From contig OX465282.1 in NCBI GenBank assembly GCA_949987705.1, positions 64,539,922 through 64,603,921 of the forward strand: DNA of 64,000 nt, written 5' to 3'. Source of the stretch: Thereva unica (Eukaryota > Arthropoda > Insecta > Diptera > Therevidae). The notes below the pieces were generated by a model. That model had not been told where the DNA came from, did not search any database, and worked only from the letters and a program-made list of their open reading frames with translations. Shown piece by piece: positions 44,222 to 55,215 of this stretch (the first letter of the stretch is position 1; every line of letters begins with the position of its first letter). The position numbers were made by a program, and so were the translations under genes.

Positions 44222-44553
44222 CCGGGCAGAGATCCGCAGTACCCGGGTAAGGCTAATTAGAACCGGAGGTCGCCAGGTATCCGGAGCACACCGTAAACGA
44301 CTGAGCTATTTTTTAATCTGGGTCCCCAGCCTAGCTGATCATCGGCACGGTTCGCATTACACCTTGATCCGACCCAGGGGATTGTGGCTTGGGGATGGGT
44401 AGCAGGGATTGATAACAAGGAGAGGAACGTAAGGTAGGGAGGACGACTGTCGGCTACGTTCGGTCGAGAACGCATTGCCCAGGATGAACCAGCGCGATGG
44501 AGCCGTCACGCATACGTGGAGGTCGTCGTCATTTCATCCCAGTTCTTCAATTA

Positions 44554-46340
44554 ACAAAGGACCTTTCTTTCTACGTGATTTTATCCATCGTAGACAACGA
44601 ACTACGATACGTTGCAGCCTAGGTATGACGAATATTGTGTAAAAATATCTATATCCACGGTATCAGCGACTAGGCAGGTAGTTTTCTTTAAATCTGGAAC
44701 ATCGTTGGATTTCAATATTTGTTGCTCAGGCCAATATTCCTCTCCCCGGCTAGCCATCTAGGACCTTTGAACCAGAGAGACTTATTCCTGAACTCATTCG
44801 GCATCACTCCTCTAGATAACAAGTCAGCGGGATTATCGTAGGTACGGACATGTCGCCTAGATGAGCCATTGGTTTTTGATACAATAGCAGAGACTCGGTT
44901 CGCTGCAAAAGTCTTTAGCAAATGTGGTGAGGTATTTAACCAATGTAAGGTTATCATTGAATCCGTCCAAAAAACTGTGCGATGAAAACTAATATTTATG
45001 GCCGATTTAACCGTAACGTATAATTCCGCAAGAAGAGCGGCGGCACACAATTCAAGACGAGGAATTGTCTGCAAAGTTTTAATAGGCGCGACTCTCAATT
45101 TAGCGCAATATAACTGTACTTGAGCTTGTCCTGAACTATCTATAGAATATATATATAAAAGCAGGCACCATACGCCTTCTCGCTGGCATCACAGAATCCG
45201 TGTAATTCTATGTGACTATGGTGATTTATTAACGCTTTCCTGGGAAATGAAATATCGTTTAAATGGATCAATTGGGCCGCAAATTCTTCCCATCTAGTAT
45301 GAAGGGCAATGATTCGTCCCAATCAACTTTTAATTTCCATAACTCTTGCATGATTATTTTAGATTTAACTACAACCGGATTAAGAAGTCCCAATGGATCA
45401 AAAATCTTTGCGATTTCTGAAAAAATCGTTCTCTTCGTCACTCGATTAGGCTCCATTTTTTTGACAGTATGTATATATTATTGCATCCTGTTTTGAATTC
45501 CAATGAACTCCTAAGGTTTTAAGAGTAGTATTGCTATTATTTTGAAATTAAAAATTCACATTGCATTCAGGAATAGAATGTAGAATCTGAACCGTATTGG
45601 AGGCACATTGTCTTAAATTAAATCCTCCTGATTTGAGAAGTTTGGTGATTTCCTTTTGAAGGTGGACAACTTCATCGATAGTGTCTGCAACCGTAAGTAA
45701 GTCATCAACATATAAATCACGTTTTAAAATGGTGGCTGCTCAGGGGCAGCGTGATTGTTCATCGTCTGCCAGCTGATGAATAGTGCGTATGGCCAAAAAT
45801 GACGCTGGTTTTAATCCAAATATGAGTCTATTGAACTGGTAGATGGAGATAGAATCGTCATTATCACGCCATAAAATTCTTAAATAAGGTTGATCATCCT
45901 CGCGAACCTTTAGTTGTAAGTACATTTTCTCGATATCGCCTGTTAATACATGATTGTACAATCTGAAGCGTAGCAATAAACAGAAAAATCACTCTGAACG
46001 GTAGGCCCTGCTAATAAAGCATCATTGAGAGAAACTCCTGTAGAAGATGTGGCTGACGCATCGAAGACTACTCTGATTTTGGTTGTCAAACTTGATTCCT
46101 TAATTACCGCTTGATGGGGCAAGTAAAAACTGTTGTCTACTTGTTTGGTCACCTTTGACATATACCCGAGATCTACATATTCACTAAAAACTTTTTTATA
46201 TTATACTTGAAGCTCAAGATTTTTCTTGAATCGTCTTTCTAATGCTTGCAGTCTTTTGAGTGACATTGTATAGGATTCACCTAGCTCCTCCTTTTTAACA
46301 TTAAATGGTAAGGCAATCACATATCTGCCATCGTTATCAC
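44554..46340 (-). pseudogene. BEL/Pao pol: reverse transcriptase and RNase H
   Basis: Several minus-strand frames in the expected order. RT N-terminus near 46161-45946 (YLPHQAVIKE, RVVFDASA, VSLNDALLAGPT), RT middle at 45976-45740 (GDIEKMYLQL, NRLIFGLKPASF), and the YVDDLLT catalytic box near 45700 in a neighbouring frame. The connection follows at 45456-45268 (FDPLGLLNPVVV). RNase H is at 45322-44712 (HGFCDASEKAYGAC, PRLELCAAALLA, WTDSMITLHWL). Stops and frameshifts separate them. The coding order and motifs are typical of BEL/Pao. Confidence 0.85.
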
Positions 46341-46354
46341 TTTTAGTATTTTCT

Positions 46355-47003
46355 TTAAAATGTTTTTTCACATTGAGCTTCTTCTTGAGACAAATGTCGA
46401 TCGGAGTTGCAATCTTCTAACTCCCAGAATCGGGAAATATCTTCCTGTATTTTGATGAGATAACATTTTGCACGATTTTGTGTTTTCTGGTACAAAGGCA
46501 AATTTCCACCGATGATCCAACCCAACTGCGTCTTTTGGGCAACCAGATCAGGAAATGAAGAAAGCATAATTTGTCCTACACAAAGTGAAGATAGAGTCGT
46601 ACCAGCTCCCAATAATAACTGCACAGAGGCGGGGACATGGAAGTCTGGGTCCGCCAGTTTTAGATTATTTGGTAAATTCATCGTTTTTCTGTTTATTTGT
46701 TGGATTGGTGTAAAAGACGTTACTGCTGGAACAGTCAGAAAATCAAGCGTTCTTTTGTAATCATTATGCCATGACTTAATTGATGTTGTCACAGAGAACT
46801 TCGACACTGTCCTCCGATATGATTCTGCTCCTGTGTGCGTGGTAGTTGGGGGAGAGCGACCAATAGTTATGAGTTTTTGTTTTCTGGAAGGGTTGATTAT
46901 TGTCCTTTTGTATCTTGGAATGGGTTTCTTTCATTTGAAAAGACTGATCCGTATAATTCCCACGCTTCTCCAGAAAATCTAATAAATGAGTGTATGAGGG
47001 CAT
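46355..47003 (-). pseudogene. BEL/Pao gag C-terminus and peptidase region
   Basis: The minus-strand frame 46807-46355 reads LADPDFHVPASVQLLLGAG and QKTQLGWIIGGN, typical of the BEL aspartic peptidase (DUF1758-like) C-terminal part, and goes on to SRFWELEDC at the start of RT. The frame 47003-46776 covers remains of the gag C-terminus. The expected zinc knuckles and the N-terminal half of the peptidase with its catalytic Asp are not visible, so a deletion is likely. Confidence 0.75.
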
Positions 47004-47059
47004 TTTATTGTCGGCTAACGAAAGTTCCCAATGATATCTGGTGTTTTCACTGATTTTAC

Positions 47060-47716
47060 TTAATAGGAAATATATAATACAACAAAATAGTAAATATATA
47101 ATAGAACAATGGGATGTTCTATTGGTTGCTTTAAGGATTTGAGAGAGCGTAGATGTTGTCGAAAAGTGGCCACAAGTTCGTCGAGCGCGACAGGAGCATC
47201 TCTTGTTAAACGGGGTAATTTTTCCAAAATGTCCCAGTGGCGTAAAATCGCTTTGCGAGAATTATTATATTTCGTCGTAAGAAGAGCCCAAGCTTCTTGA
47301 TAGTTCTCAGCTGTGCCTTCCATGGATTCAATGGCTCTTGCGGCCTTGCCCGATAGCGAAGATTGTAAATATTGGAATTTGTCGACGTCAGGAATTTTTG
47401 TATTATTTCCAATTCTAACTTCAAATTTGTCCTTGAAAACATGCCATTTCTCTAGACTGCCGTCAAATCTCGGTAACGTAATCTCAGGTAGTTTTATAGA
47501 CGATATTGAAATGTCCGTTGCTAGCGTTGGACCAAAGGAATTTTTCAACTTGTAACTGCCAGATAAATTAGGCTCAGCTTGTTGAGATTTTCTAACAAGT
47601 TTCCTAGCTTGTCCTAGTATTAGATGGTATTCTTCCTCCATGTCGTCGTATTTCGAGCTATGAGCCACCTCAGATTCAGAATCTAATTCAATCAGTTCTT
47701 CGTGGATGCTATTCAT
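47060..47716 (-). pseudogene. BEL/Pao gag N-terminal half (DUF1759-like)
   Basis: A 218-codon frame from ATG 47716. After a charged, coiled-coil-like start it has LPEITLPRFDGSLEKWHVF, then KFQYLQSSLSGKAARAI and AWALLTTKYNN, which are characteristic of the DUF1759 gag domain of BEL/Pao elements. It ends shortly after RSLKSLKQPIEHP by reading into AT-rich sequence, so gag is truncated. Confidence 0.85.
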
Positions 47717-48122
47717 TTCTTTAAACCGATCAATTAACGATAATCTTCGGATAATCTTCGTTTGTTGACATATAATTTTTTAGTTTCGTTAAGCGTGTTT
47801 TAATATCTGCGCGTCGTCATTTTTGAATTGAAATCGGATCTTTTGGTTTCGTAGCCATTGTGTTTTAATTAGTTATAATATTTGTCAGGGTAAGGAAAAC
47901 ACTGAAGGAACTAAGATAGGTAATAATGAATCGAGCTTACCTTTTGAAACCTTTGTGATGCGTAAACGTCCTTGAAGTGGAATCGCTACACTGGTGATGT
48001 GGATCCGCTGCCTTGTAGTGGAGGTAATCCTGTTTTGATGGTCTCTGTTGGTTTGTTGATTGATGTCAATTCACTGTGTTCACTTCACTTTTAATGTTTT
48101 TTATCGAATTTATTTACCGGAG

Positions 48123-48140
48123 ATCCGGCTCGAAGGACCA
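48123..48140 (-). promoter_or_regulatory. Primer binding site of the BEL/Pao element
   Basis: The minus strand reads TGGTCCTTCGAGCCGGAT, two bases inside the LTR end. This is a primer site commonly seen in insect BEL/Pao elements. Confidence 0.8.
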
Positions 48141-48142
48141 TA

Positions 48143-48296
48143 TGTTCACTGCCAAGTCGGCGCGTGCTCCCATCCGACGATTTCTAGTTAGATGGGTGAT
48201 TATTAAATTTTTCCTTCCGGTTTATTGGTAAATAAAACACAACTTGTACACAGCTAATGGATATTTTATTAAAAACTTAGGTCCTTATCGCTATAA
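48143..48296 (-). repeat. 5' LTR of the BEL/Pao element, truncated
   Basis: It matches 35861-36329 from its internal end to CTTATCGCTATAA and then stops at GGCCGGTCCACACG. The rest of the LTR was not found to the right. Confidence 0.8.
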
Positions 48297-49538
48297 AGGC
48301 CGGTCCACACGCTACGTTTTGCACAACCTTTTGTCTGCGCAGCTCAACACGTTGCAGATAAAACGTTGCGTGTGGATCGGAAAACTTCGCAGTTTTGAGT
48401 CCGGCGGGAAGACGGTACAGTTGCAGCGATAACTGAGCAAATGAGCTTTGAAATCCATGATCTGTGCGGACAAGTCGGTGCATGTGGACGCTTGCTCCGT
48501 TTTCCGATTCGTTTTGTTCTTCAGTTTTTCCTAATCACGCGACGATGGCTGACCTTCGGCAATGTTCTCGGGAGTTTCTAACTGATTTTATTGCACTTTA
48601 TGAGAGTTTCCCATGCATTTGGATTGTTAAATCGAAGGAGTACAGTAACAGGGAGAAATAATCTAGCAATAATCTAATATGGGAAAATTCCCGCCTTTTT
48701 AGAAGCCATTTCCGCGACCACTTTGAACGCCCGGTTCTTTTTAGATGTTCCAATCTTTTTTTAACAAGAAAGCATGCAAAAATTGACCACAGTAGAACCT
48801 CCTCCATGACGATATCACACAAGACTGAGCGAAAAATGCAAATATGACTGCACCGTCTGGACGCTCAAAATTACAACGTTTTTATAAGCCGAGTCCTGAA
48901 CTTTAAACACAATCTTTCAAAATTGATATAACTTTTAGTTATGTTTAAATAGGAATAAGACAAGAAGAATTGTTTTAGGGGAATTCTGTTTAATAACTAT
49001 TGACATACAAGATCAATGGTACCAGAACAATGTTTGTGGGAAAGTCTCAGTTCTATATTTCTACTCTTTTCAGCCGTTACGTCGATTTCCCTGTGAATAC
49101 TCTAAAGAGCAAGACCGTTCAGCCGCTGTTCTCCAGTTGCCCTACTTTGCCAATCCTTTAAACGCCTTAAAGTTGAAAAACTTCTACCGTTGCTAGCAAT
49201 AATAGTCACACGCACACCTAAGGTAGCTCCAATCTTCAGACAGTTAGCGACTGTCGGAAAAGGTGTAATTCAAGATAAAATCATCGGTGAATATAGTTAT
49301 GTGTGCGTTGGAGGATGAACTGATATATATGTATATAGACGAAAAGATTGAGTTTCCTCTTTAATATATCGAATGATAGGAAAACTTTACAAAGGTTACT
49401 GGGACTAACACCCTACGTGAAAAGATTTATAGCAGACTAGACAGTTAAAGCAAAGCCGTTCAGCGAATTGCTAGCACAAAAGGCCATATTTAAAATAAAA
49501 ACCGAACAGCATTTGAGGCCCCTAGCGAACATTTTATG
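48297..49538. other. Gene-free stretch beginning with a MITE-like end
   Basis: It starts GGCCGGTCCACACGCTACG, a terminal sequence typical of small insect TIR elements; facing pieces CGTTGCGTGTGGATCGG (48364) and CATGTGGACGC (48481) may be its partners. No coding region is evident further right. Confidence 0.4.
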
Positions 49539-49694
49539 AGGCCCCTAGACTATCAATAATATTGTGCAATATTTTGTTTTGCGTGCATTATTCACGGTCT
49601 GTGGGTAATATTGAAAGTTTGCCTGCGGCAAAGAAAGAAACCGTCAATATTTTGCTCAATATTATTGCACAATGTTATTGATAGTCTAGGGGCC
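49539..49694. mobile_element. 156-bp MITE
   Basis: The ends GGCCCCTAGACTATCAATAA and the complement of GGCCCCTAGACTATCAATAA are inverted and face a ATTGTGCAATAT/ATATTATTGCACAAT pair. A fragment of the same end (GAGGCCCCTAG) lies just to the left at 49515. The target duplication is not clear. Confidence 0.75.
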
Positions 49695-51143
49695 ACTTTA
49701 CTCAAAATCTGGAGATGAAAGTTAAAAATTTTATTAAAAAAATGGATCCCTAAGAATAAAATAACTCACAAGAAAAAAAATTGTGTATCATACAGAGTCA
49801 AGTGACATATTTTATTGCACTGGAAAATACACTTGTATATTTACATGTTAAGTACATATGTAACTCCGGTGAAAATACAACGTAGTGGTGTTTTTAGGTT
49901 GATTCACCCCGTCCACCACCCGCTATCCACTTATGCTAAATTAAATAGAATCTTCAGATTAAGTAGTTATTGTACTATATAATATATTTTTTGAATGCAT
50001 TCCCCCACCCTTCCTACGTCATCTGTTAACACTACAACAAATAGGAGTTTTGATGGTACCTGGTTAGTCGCTATCCACTTATGTTTTGAATAACAGAATT
50101 TAAAATTTATTTCATAGCCCGGATAGACCGCGGTCGATCTTGCTGGAGCCCCACGCTGAGCCATTAGAAATCAGTGCTCTGAGTTTGATACTCCTGAAGG
50201 CTTACGACACATCGACCAAACATGTTTCTGTGAGCCGCCACCTGAAGATGATCTAGAACTACGCCAATTAGTCCAGAAGTGCGAATTGCACCGACATACC
50301 ACTACAATTATAATCCCACACTTCTCAGGTTGTGGAAAGGGAATATGGACATCCAGCCTTGTGGTACTAATGAAGCTACCGCATATTTCGTAGTAAAATG
50401 TATAACCAAATCAGAACCTGCGGGCATTGAACCAACAGTTTCTTAAGCCATTCAACAACTTTATCGAGAAGAAACAGATATATCAGATATACAGATATAT
50501 CAAACTGTTCTACATCTGCATGCGGATTTTAAAATAAAGGCAAATCTCTGCGTGTGAATGTGTTTTTATATCATTTGAAGCTGGGTGATAGTTCTCGATT
50601 ATGTATTTTTCTGAGTACCCAGAGAAAATGTACAAAGTCCTGAAGTTTGATGAAAGCGAATCAGCTATAGGATACTTCTCAAATATATTTGAACGATATG
50701 GGAAACGTCCTTATGGACATTGTGACGGCGACCGATTTCTGCAATTGTGTTCCACCGAGCCAACGACATGGATATCAAATGAAAGAGTACGACATGTAGA
50801 ATAAAGTAAGCTTTGTGACGTAATTTTAAATCTTATATGGCCGCCATCACAAAATGGCGGAAGACATACTTATGTATAATAGGCTAAAAAGTTGAAAATA
50901 AAAATAAATATTTTTAAAAAACTAAACAAGCTTTTATTTTAAAATGAACCAAAAAGTACAAAATAATTTTGAATGTAAAGTTGTTATTCCTGCAGGCCCT
51001 TACTTTAATATAAAAAAGCGTGGGCGGTGACAAAAATTTCCAGTATTAATTAGGTATGTAAATAAGAATATGGGAAAAAGGCACACCCCCCTTTTTTACA
51101 TTTAAAAAAATTGTTGTCTGTAAAGAGGGTTTACGGACGATAG
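49695..51143. other. Stretch with possible decayed Helitron coding and dispersed repeats
   Basis: Plus-strand frames near 50165-50400 (EFDTPEGLRH, CELHRHTTT) and 50601-50804 have no stop for 60-70 codons but no domain I can name; the first may be a decayed Helitron-like piece. 50760-50990 repeats sequence seen at 58960-59100 and, inverted, at 63436-63495. Confidence 0.3.
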
Positions 51144-54100
51144 TTTTATTTATTTTATTTTTTATTTATTTATTTATTAGTGAAGTACATCAAGATAATA
51201 AAGATCTTATAACGTTAAAACGCATGCACTTACAAGTTACAATGGAAAAATAAAAATGTAAAGCATATTACTAGGAGTTAACTGATATATTAATTAAAAC
51301 AAAAGAAGAAAATAAAATAATGTGGATGTAAGAGAAGAGAAAAAAAGGGAGAGTAAAGAAAGCTAAGTTAAAGGAATATTATTGGTGAGATAGTTGAGAG
51401 CACGTTTCCTGAATACATTCAATGACCCCGACCTCTGTGTGTCTGAGGGTAAGCTGTTCCACAATTGCAGCGAGTGAACAAAAAAAGATCTTTGCCCAAC
51501 CAAGTGGTAGAAACTAGGGAGTATAAGCAGTGTTCTTCTAGGCGTACGCCCAAATTGAAGATACTCGTAAAGATATGATGGACGCTTAGATTGAAGTAGT
51601 TTATAGATAAATATCATGGCTTTGAGGGATAGGTATATATCCAGCGAGCATCCCAAAACAGCAGAGCGATATGGGCTGATATGATCAAACCGACGAAGAT
51701 TATAGACAAACCTAGTGCAGTCATTGAAAGCTACACGAAATTTATCGCGACAGGAGGCATCAAGGGACGGAAAAACCAAGCTGGCATAAGTGAAATGTGG
51801 TAAAATTAGCGTTTTAATTAACTTTGAACGAGTGTCTAGAGGCAAAATAGAGGCATATAGCCAGAGGCGGCGCAAGTTACCATAGATTTTAGATAGCGTA
51901 GTAGCCGTATGATCACAGCAGGTTAATTGAGAATTTAGATAGACACCGAGGTTTTTAACTCGTGATTGGTAGGGTAAGCAAGTGTTCATGAGAGAGATTG
52001 TTGGAAGAAATGAGGTATCCAATTCCGTCCTGTACATTGAGATACAGCAGGATTTAGAGGCATTTAGGAGAAGGTGGTTTGAAAGAGACCATTTATAAAT
52101 ACGCTCTAGATCTGCGTTAATGTTATACACACAATTCTCTACAAGCCCAAGAGGACTGTTTAAATAAATTTGCACATCGTCTGCGTACATGTGGAGTTTG
52201 CAATTGGTTACGACACTGGTGAGATCATTTATATAAATGCTAAAAAGCAATGGCCCTAGTATAGAGCCTTGGGGAACACCACACGTAGTTGGCAAGGGAT
52301 CGGAAATTGAGTTTTGTAACCAAACTTTTTGGGATCGATTGTGTAGGTAGTCTCGAATTAAGGAAGCAGCTGAGGAGGAAAAATGCATGTGAGTTATTAA
52401 TTTTGTTTCTAGAAGCTTATGACAAACACTGTCAAAAGCCTTACTAAAGTCAAGAAGTACTAGAAAGGCGATATCGCCCGAATCAAGAGCCGCTCGAAGA
52501 TCAGTGGTCACTTTCAGTAATGCAGTTTCGCAGCTGCAATTTTTGCGGAAGCCTGACTGCGTACATGACAATAAAGACAGCATTTCACAGTGCCCCTCAA
52601 TTTGCCAAGTCATTAGTTTTTCGAGCACCTTGCCTAAGAAGCATAAGATGCTAATAGGACGATAGTCCGCGAGAATATTTGGGGATTTGCATTTCGGAAG
52701 TGCGATAACTTTCGCTTTTTTCCACTGAAGCGGGAAACGTGATTTCGTAAGACAGGTGTTGAAAATGTACGTGATATAGGGGAGAATGAACGGAAAAATA
52801 AGCTTAAGGAAAACGGGTGGAATATTGTCGGGACCAACTGCTTCGGATTTAATGGAGTAAAAAGCTTTCTTGACTTCCACTTGATCCACATTACGAAAAC
52901 TAAAACTTTCGGAATTCGAGAAAATTGGGCTTGGGCAATGAGGGTCTCCATGTAAGTTGGATCCGGAGGTGAAATATTTATTTAACTCATTAGCATTAAG
53001 CGATGGCTGGGCTTCATAGTCATCTCCGTAAATGCCAAGTCGCTTGATATTAGCCCAAAATTTCCTGGCAGGAATATTGGGACTAAGTTTAGATGACAGA
53101 TACTGCTGTTTTGCTTTGCGAATGGAGGAAGTAACTAAATTTCTAATTTTTCTGTAAGATTTTAAATTCACTTCAGTTTTATTCATTTTGTATTTTTTAA
53201 ACAAGAAATCTCTTTCGGATATAAGTCGGAATATTTTAGCGGAAAACCAAGGTGATGTAGAGGAAGACGGAATGCACTTTGTCTTGACTGGAGCAAAAGA
53301 CTCGTGCAGGTGGTGACATAGTGAGTTGAAATGTTCTACTTGATCGTCAATATCGAAGAGCCCATATAGTTGATCCCATGGCAGTGAGGGACATTCGTGC
53401 AGTAGCGATGGAATGTTAATGGACTTGTAGTCGCGGTAGGAGAATATTTTTGGTATATTATTCCTCACTGCGAAATTCAGGGAGAGGTAAAGAATGTCGT
53501 GATCAAGATAACTAGGCGGGCTGATCTGATTGTGAAATAAAACTTTATCTACATTCGGCACAAAAAAGAGATCAAGTAAAGACGGATTGTTAGTGTTGAA
53601 GTATGTCGGAAGGTGATTTACGGGCTTCAAGTCAAATGTATGAAAGAAATCTAGGAAGCTTTTGGAAAAGGAATTATTTAATAAAATATTTACATTAAAA
53701 TCTCCCCCGATTACAATGTTCTCATACTTGTGAGTCATTTCTGAGAGGAACACTTCCAACTCGCACGCTTCACTGATCGAGAAAATTCTTGGGGGACAAT
53801 AAACCACAGTCGCCAGACACTTGCTGTTCCCACAACTTATTTCAATGCTAAGATACTCCAAGGCATTGGTGATAGATTCTCTGACTTTGAAAGAACGAAG
53901 AGTATTCTTTACATAGATGGCTACTCCACCACCAGCACGGTTTTTCCTGTCATTACGATACAGGTAGTAGCCTTCTAGTGATACAAATTTAGAGGGAACA
54001 TGTTCGCGCAAAGAGGCCTCAGATACTAAAATGACGTGAACATTAGAGCCCCGAAAAATTTCTTGTAGTTCGTCTATTTTGTTACATAGACTCCGTGCAT

Positions 54101-54233
54101 TAATGTGACAGAAGTTCAAGCCCTGAGCTCTACCATGGAAGATATTGAGCAGAGCTCTGATCTTGCTCATACTGCAGACAACCAGCTACGAAACAGAACC
54201 AGAAAGGGGTAGCAAAACGTTTAGTTTAATAGT
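51144..54233 (-). mobile_element. CR1/Jockey-type LINE with AATAAA-repeat tail
   Basis: A minus-strand non-LTR element. Its 3' end is a run built of AATAAA/AATA units (51179-51144 on the minus strand). It has one open EN-RT ORF, no RNase H and no ORF1; the 5' boundary meets Helitron-derived sequence at about 54234. It may be 5' truncated or inserted in the Helitron. The flanks share TAGTTT-like sequence, but no clear target duplication was found. Confidence 0.8.
51363..54170 (-). CDS. LINE endonuclease-reverse transcriptase
   Basis: An open 935-codon frame. The APE endonuclease occupies about residues 15-235 (FCHINARSL, GGGVAIYVKN, GGDFNVNILL, SYLDHDILYLSL). RT spans about 450-740 with GVPQGSILGPLLFSIYINDL and the catalytic YADDVQIYL near residue 665. 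The C-terminus (SFFVHSLQLWNSLPSD...) is the usual end of CR1/L2/Jockey-type proteins. No RNase H. All catalytic residues that I can check are intact, so this copy may be recently active. It would nick DNA and copy its own RNA at the nick. Confidence 0.92.
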   Translation of the reverse strand: MSKIRALLNIFHGRAQGLNFCHINARSLCNKIDELQEIFRGSNVHVILVSEASLREHVPSKFVSLEGYYLYRNDRKNRAGGGVAIYVKNTLRSFKVRESITNALEYLSIEISCGNSKCLATVVYCPPRIFSISEACELEVFLSEMTHKYENIVIGGDFNVNILLNNSFSKSFLDFFHTFDLKPVNHLPTYFNTNNPSLLDLFFVPNVDKVLFHNQISPPSYLDHDILYLSLNFAVRNNIPKIFSYRDYKSINIPSLLHECPSLPWDQLYGLFDIDDQVEHFNSLCHHLHESFAPVKTKCIPSSSTSPWFSAKIFRLISERDFLFKKYKMNKTEVNLKSYRKIRNLVTSSIRKAKQQYLSSKLSPNIPARKFWANIKRLGIYGDDYEAQPSLNANELNKYFTSGSNLHGDPHCPSPIFSNSESFSFRNVDQVEVKKAFYSIKSEAVGPDNIPPVFLKLIFPFILPYITYIFNTCLTKSRFPLQWKKAKVIALPKCKSPNILADYRPISILCFLGKVLEKLMTWQIEGHCEMLSLLSCTQSGFRKNCSCETALLKVTTDLRAALDSGDIAFLVLLDFSKAFDSVCHKLLETKLITHMHFSSSAASLIRDYLHNRSQKVWLQNSISDPLPTTCGVPQGSILGPLLFSIYINDLTSVVTNCKLHMYADDVQIYLNSPLGLVENCVYNINADLERIYKWSLSNHLLLNASKSCCISMYRTELDTSFLPTISLMNTCLPYQSRVKNLGVYLNSQLTCCDHTATTLSKIYGNLRRLWLYASILPLDTRSKLIKTLILPHFTYASLVFPSLDASCRDKFRVAFNDCTRFVYNLRRFDHISPYRSAVLGCSLDIYLSLKAMIFIYKLLQSKRPSYLYEYLQFGRTPRRTLLILPSFYHLVGQRSFFVHSLQLWNSLPSDTQRSGSLNVFRKRALNYLTNNIPLT

Positions 54234-55215
54234 TTAACGTGACAACGTCATGAGAAAAGTTAGCATACCAAGCTCAGCCAAATAAACTTGTTTTAAAGAT
54301 GCAGGTCGTTCTTCATATCCCTGAATTAGTTTTTGGTCCGTTAGTACTGTCTCCATCGATGCCTTCGCGGTCCATTTGTTTACGTTGTTTGCGACAGCGT
54401 TGTCTTTCTGTGGGCCAAACTGTCGGGATGTACACAACATGACGACTTGTCTCGCTCATTGGTTGTCGTAGAAGATACCATGCTGCTTCTTGCGCTGACA
54501 TCTCAACTGCGTTAAGCAGCTTGATACTTAACGTGTAGTCCTGTTCGGGATGTTCTTGCATCATTGTGGTAAGCTCACGACGTAGGTTACCCATTTCACG
54601 GGCTGATTTATTTACGTACTCTACGACGTACTCTGCGCAGCTGTACTCATCCAAGATGAACTGAATGTCGATGTTAGAGTTGACTTCGACAGCAACGTAC
54701 GGATTGAACGTGTTTGTCATAAGCTCGTTGAAGTTTCGTCTGAACAGCAGAGTTGGTCTGCGTAACGTTGAACGCACAATATCGAGGTGTGAAGCATAAG
54801 TCAAACTATTAGCTTCAAGAAAATCATCCATGCATGTGTATTGACGTTCACCGAGAGAAATGCGCAGATCCTTGGCCTTCTGTTGCAGTGTTTGGCGGCG
54901 CCCATCAGATTGAGGCATTGGAACCAATACCCGGGTCGTGGACATTGGCCAGTACGGGATCCCGAATCTGCAAGTCGTCTCGCCTCGTTTTGTGCAGGTG
55001 AAAGTATGTTTGTGTATCTGGTTGGCGTAGATAAAATCGTTGGGCACATCATCTCGGGAAACGGAACTTAATTTTTCCACGAGTTCGATGGTTCTTGGCA
55101 TATTTTCCGACACGGTCTCATGAGGGTCGTCGTTCAGCCACAATAAAATATGAGCGTGTGGACTTCCTCGGTGCTGGAACTCAATACGAAGGAAGCAGTC
55201 TTTAACGAAGTACAA
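54234..55215 (-). pseudogene. Helitron RepHel fragment (Rep domain)
   Basis: The minus-strand frame from 55215 begins within the Rep region: EFQHRGSPHAHILLWL carries the HUH motif (HAH) used to bind metal, and HKHTFTCTKRGETTCRFGIP is the cysteine-rich block. CAEYVVEYVNKSAR matches the catalytic Tyr region. ETSRHVVYIPTVWPTERQR then follows, and a second frame (54440-54234) carries on with EERPASLKQVYLAEL. The helicase domain is absent because a LINE or a break lies at 54234. It is a 5'- and 3'-truncated relic. Confidence 0.85.

Larger units (their letters stand above)
38867..44540 (-). mobile_element. Full-length LOA/I-type LINE with CCTAA tail
   Basis: 5674 bp between two perfect copies of AGTTCTTCAATTA (38854-38866 and 44541-44553). 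Joining the flanks restores the BEL pol reading. The minus strand begins CTGGGATGAAATGACGACGA and ends in CTAACCTAACCTAACC, so the 3' end is a short CCTAA repeat rather than poly(A). It contains ORF1 (frameshifted) and an open ORF2 with endonuclease, RT and RNase H. The presence of RNase H and the DUF4780-like ORF1 suggest the LOA/I group. Confidence 0.9.
35861..48296 (-). mobile_element. BEL/Pao retrotransposon, decayed, interrupted by F and a LINE
   Basis: Minus-strand element. From right to left: truncated 5' LTR (48143-48296), PBS, gag, protease, RT, RNase H, then a LINE insertion (38867-44540), the integrase N-terminal part (38377-38853), an F element (36462-38375), about 100 bp of the 3' internal region, and the 3' LTR (35861-36329). 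Many stops and frameshifts are present. The integrase core and C-terminus are missing where F sits, so a deletion accompanied or preceded that insertion. Confidence 0.85.

Noticed and set aside
50165..50804. Decayed Helitron Rep on the plus strand
   Set aside because: CELHRHTTT is weakly suggestive, but no HUH or Tyr motif can be found, so it is mentioned only as a possibility.
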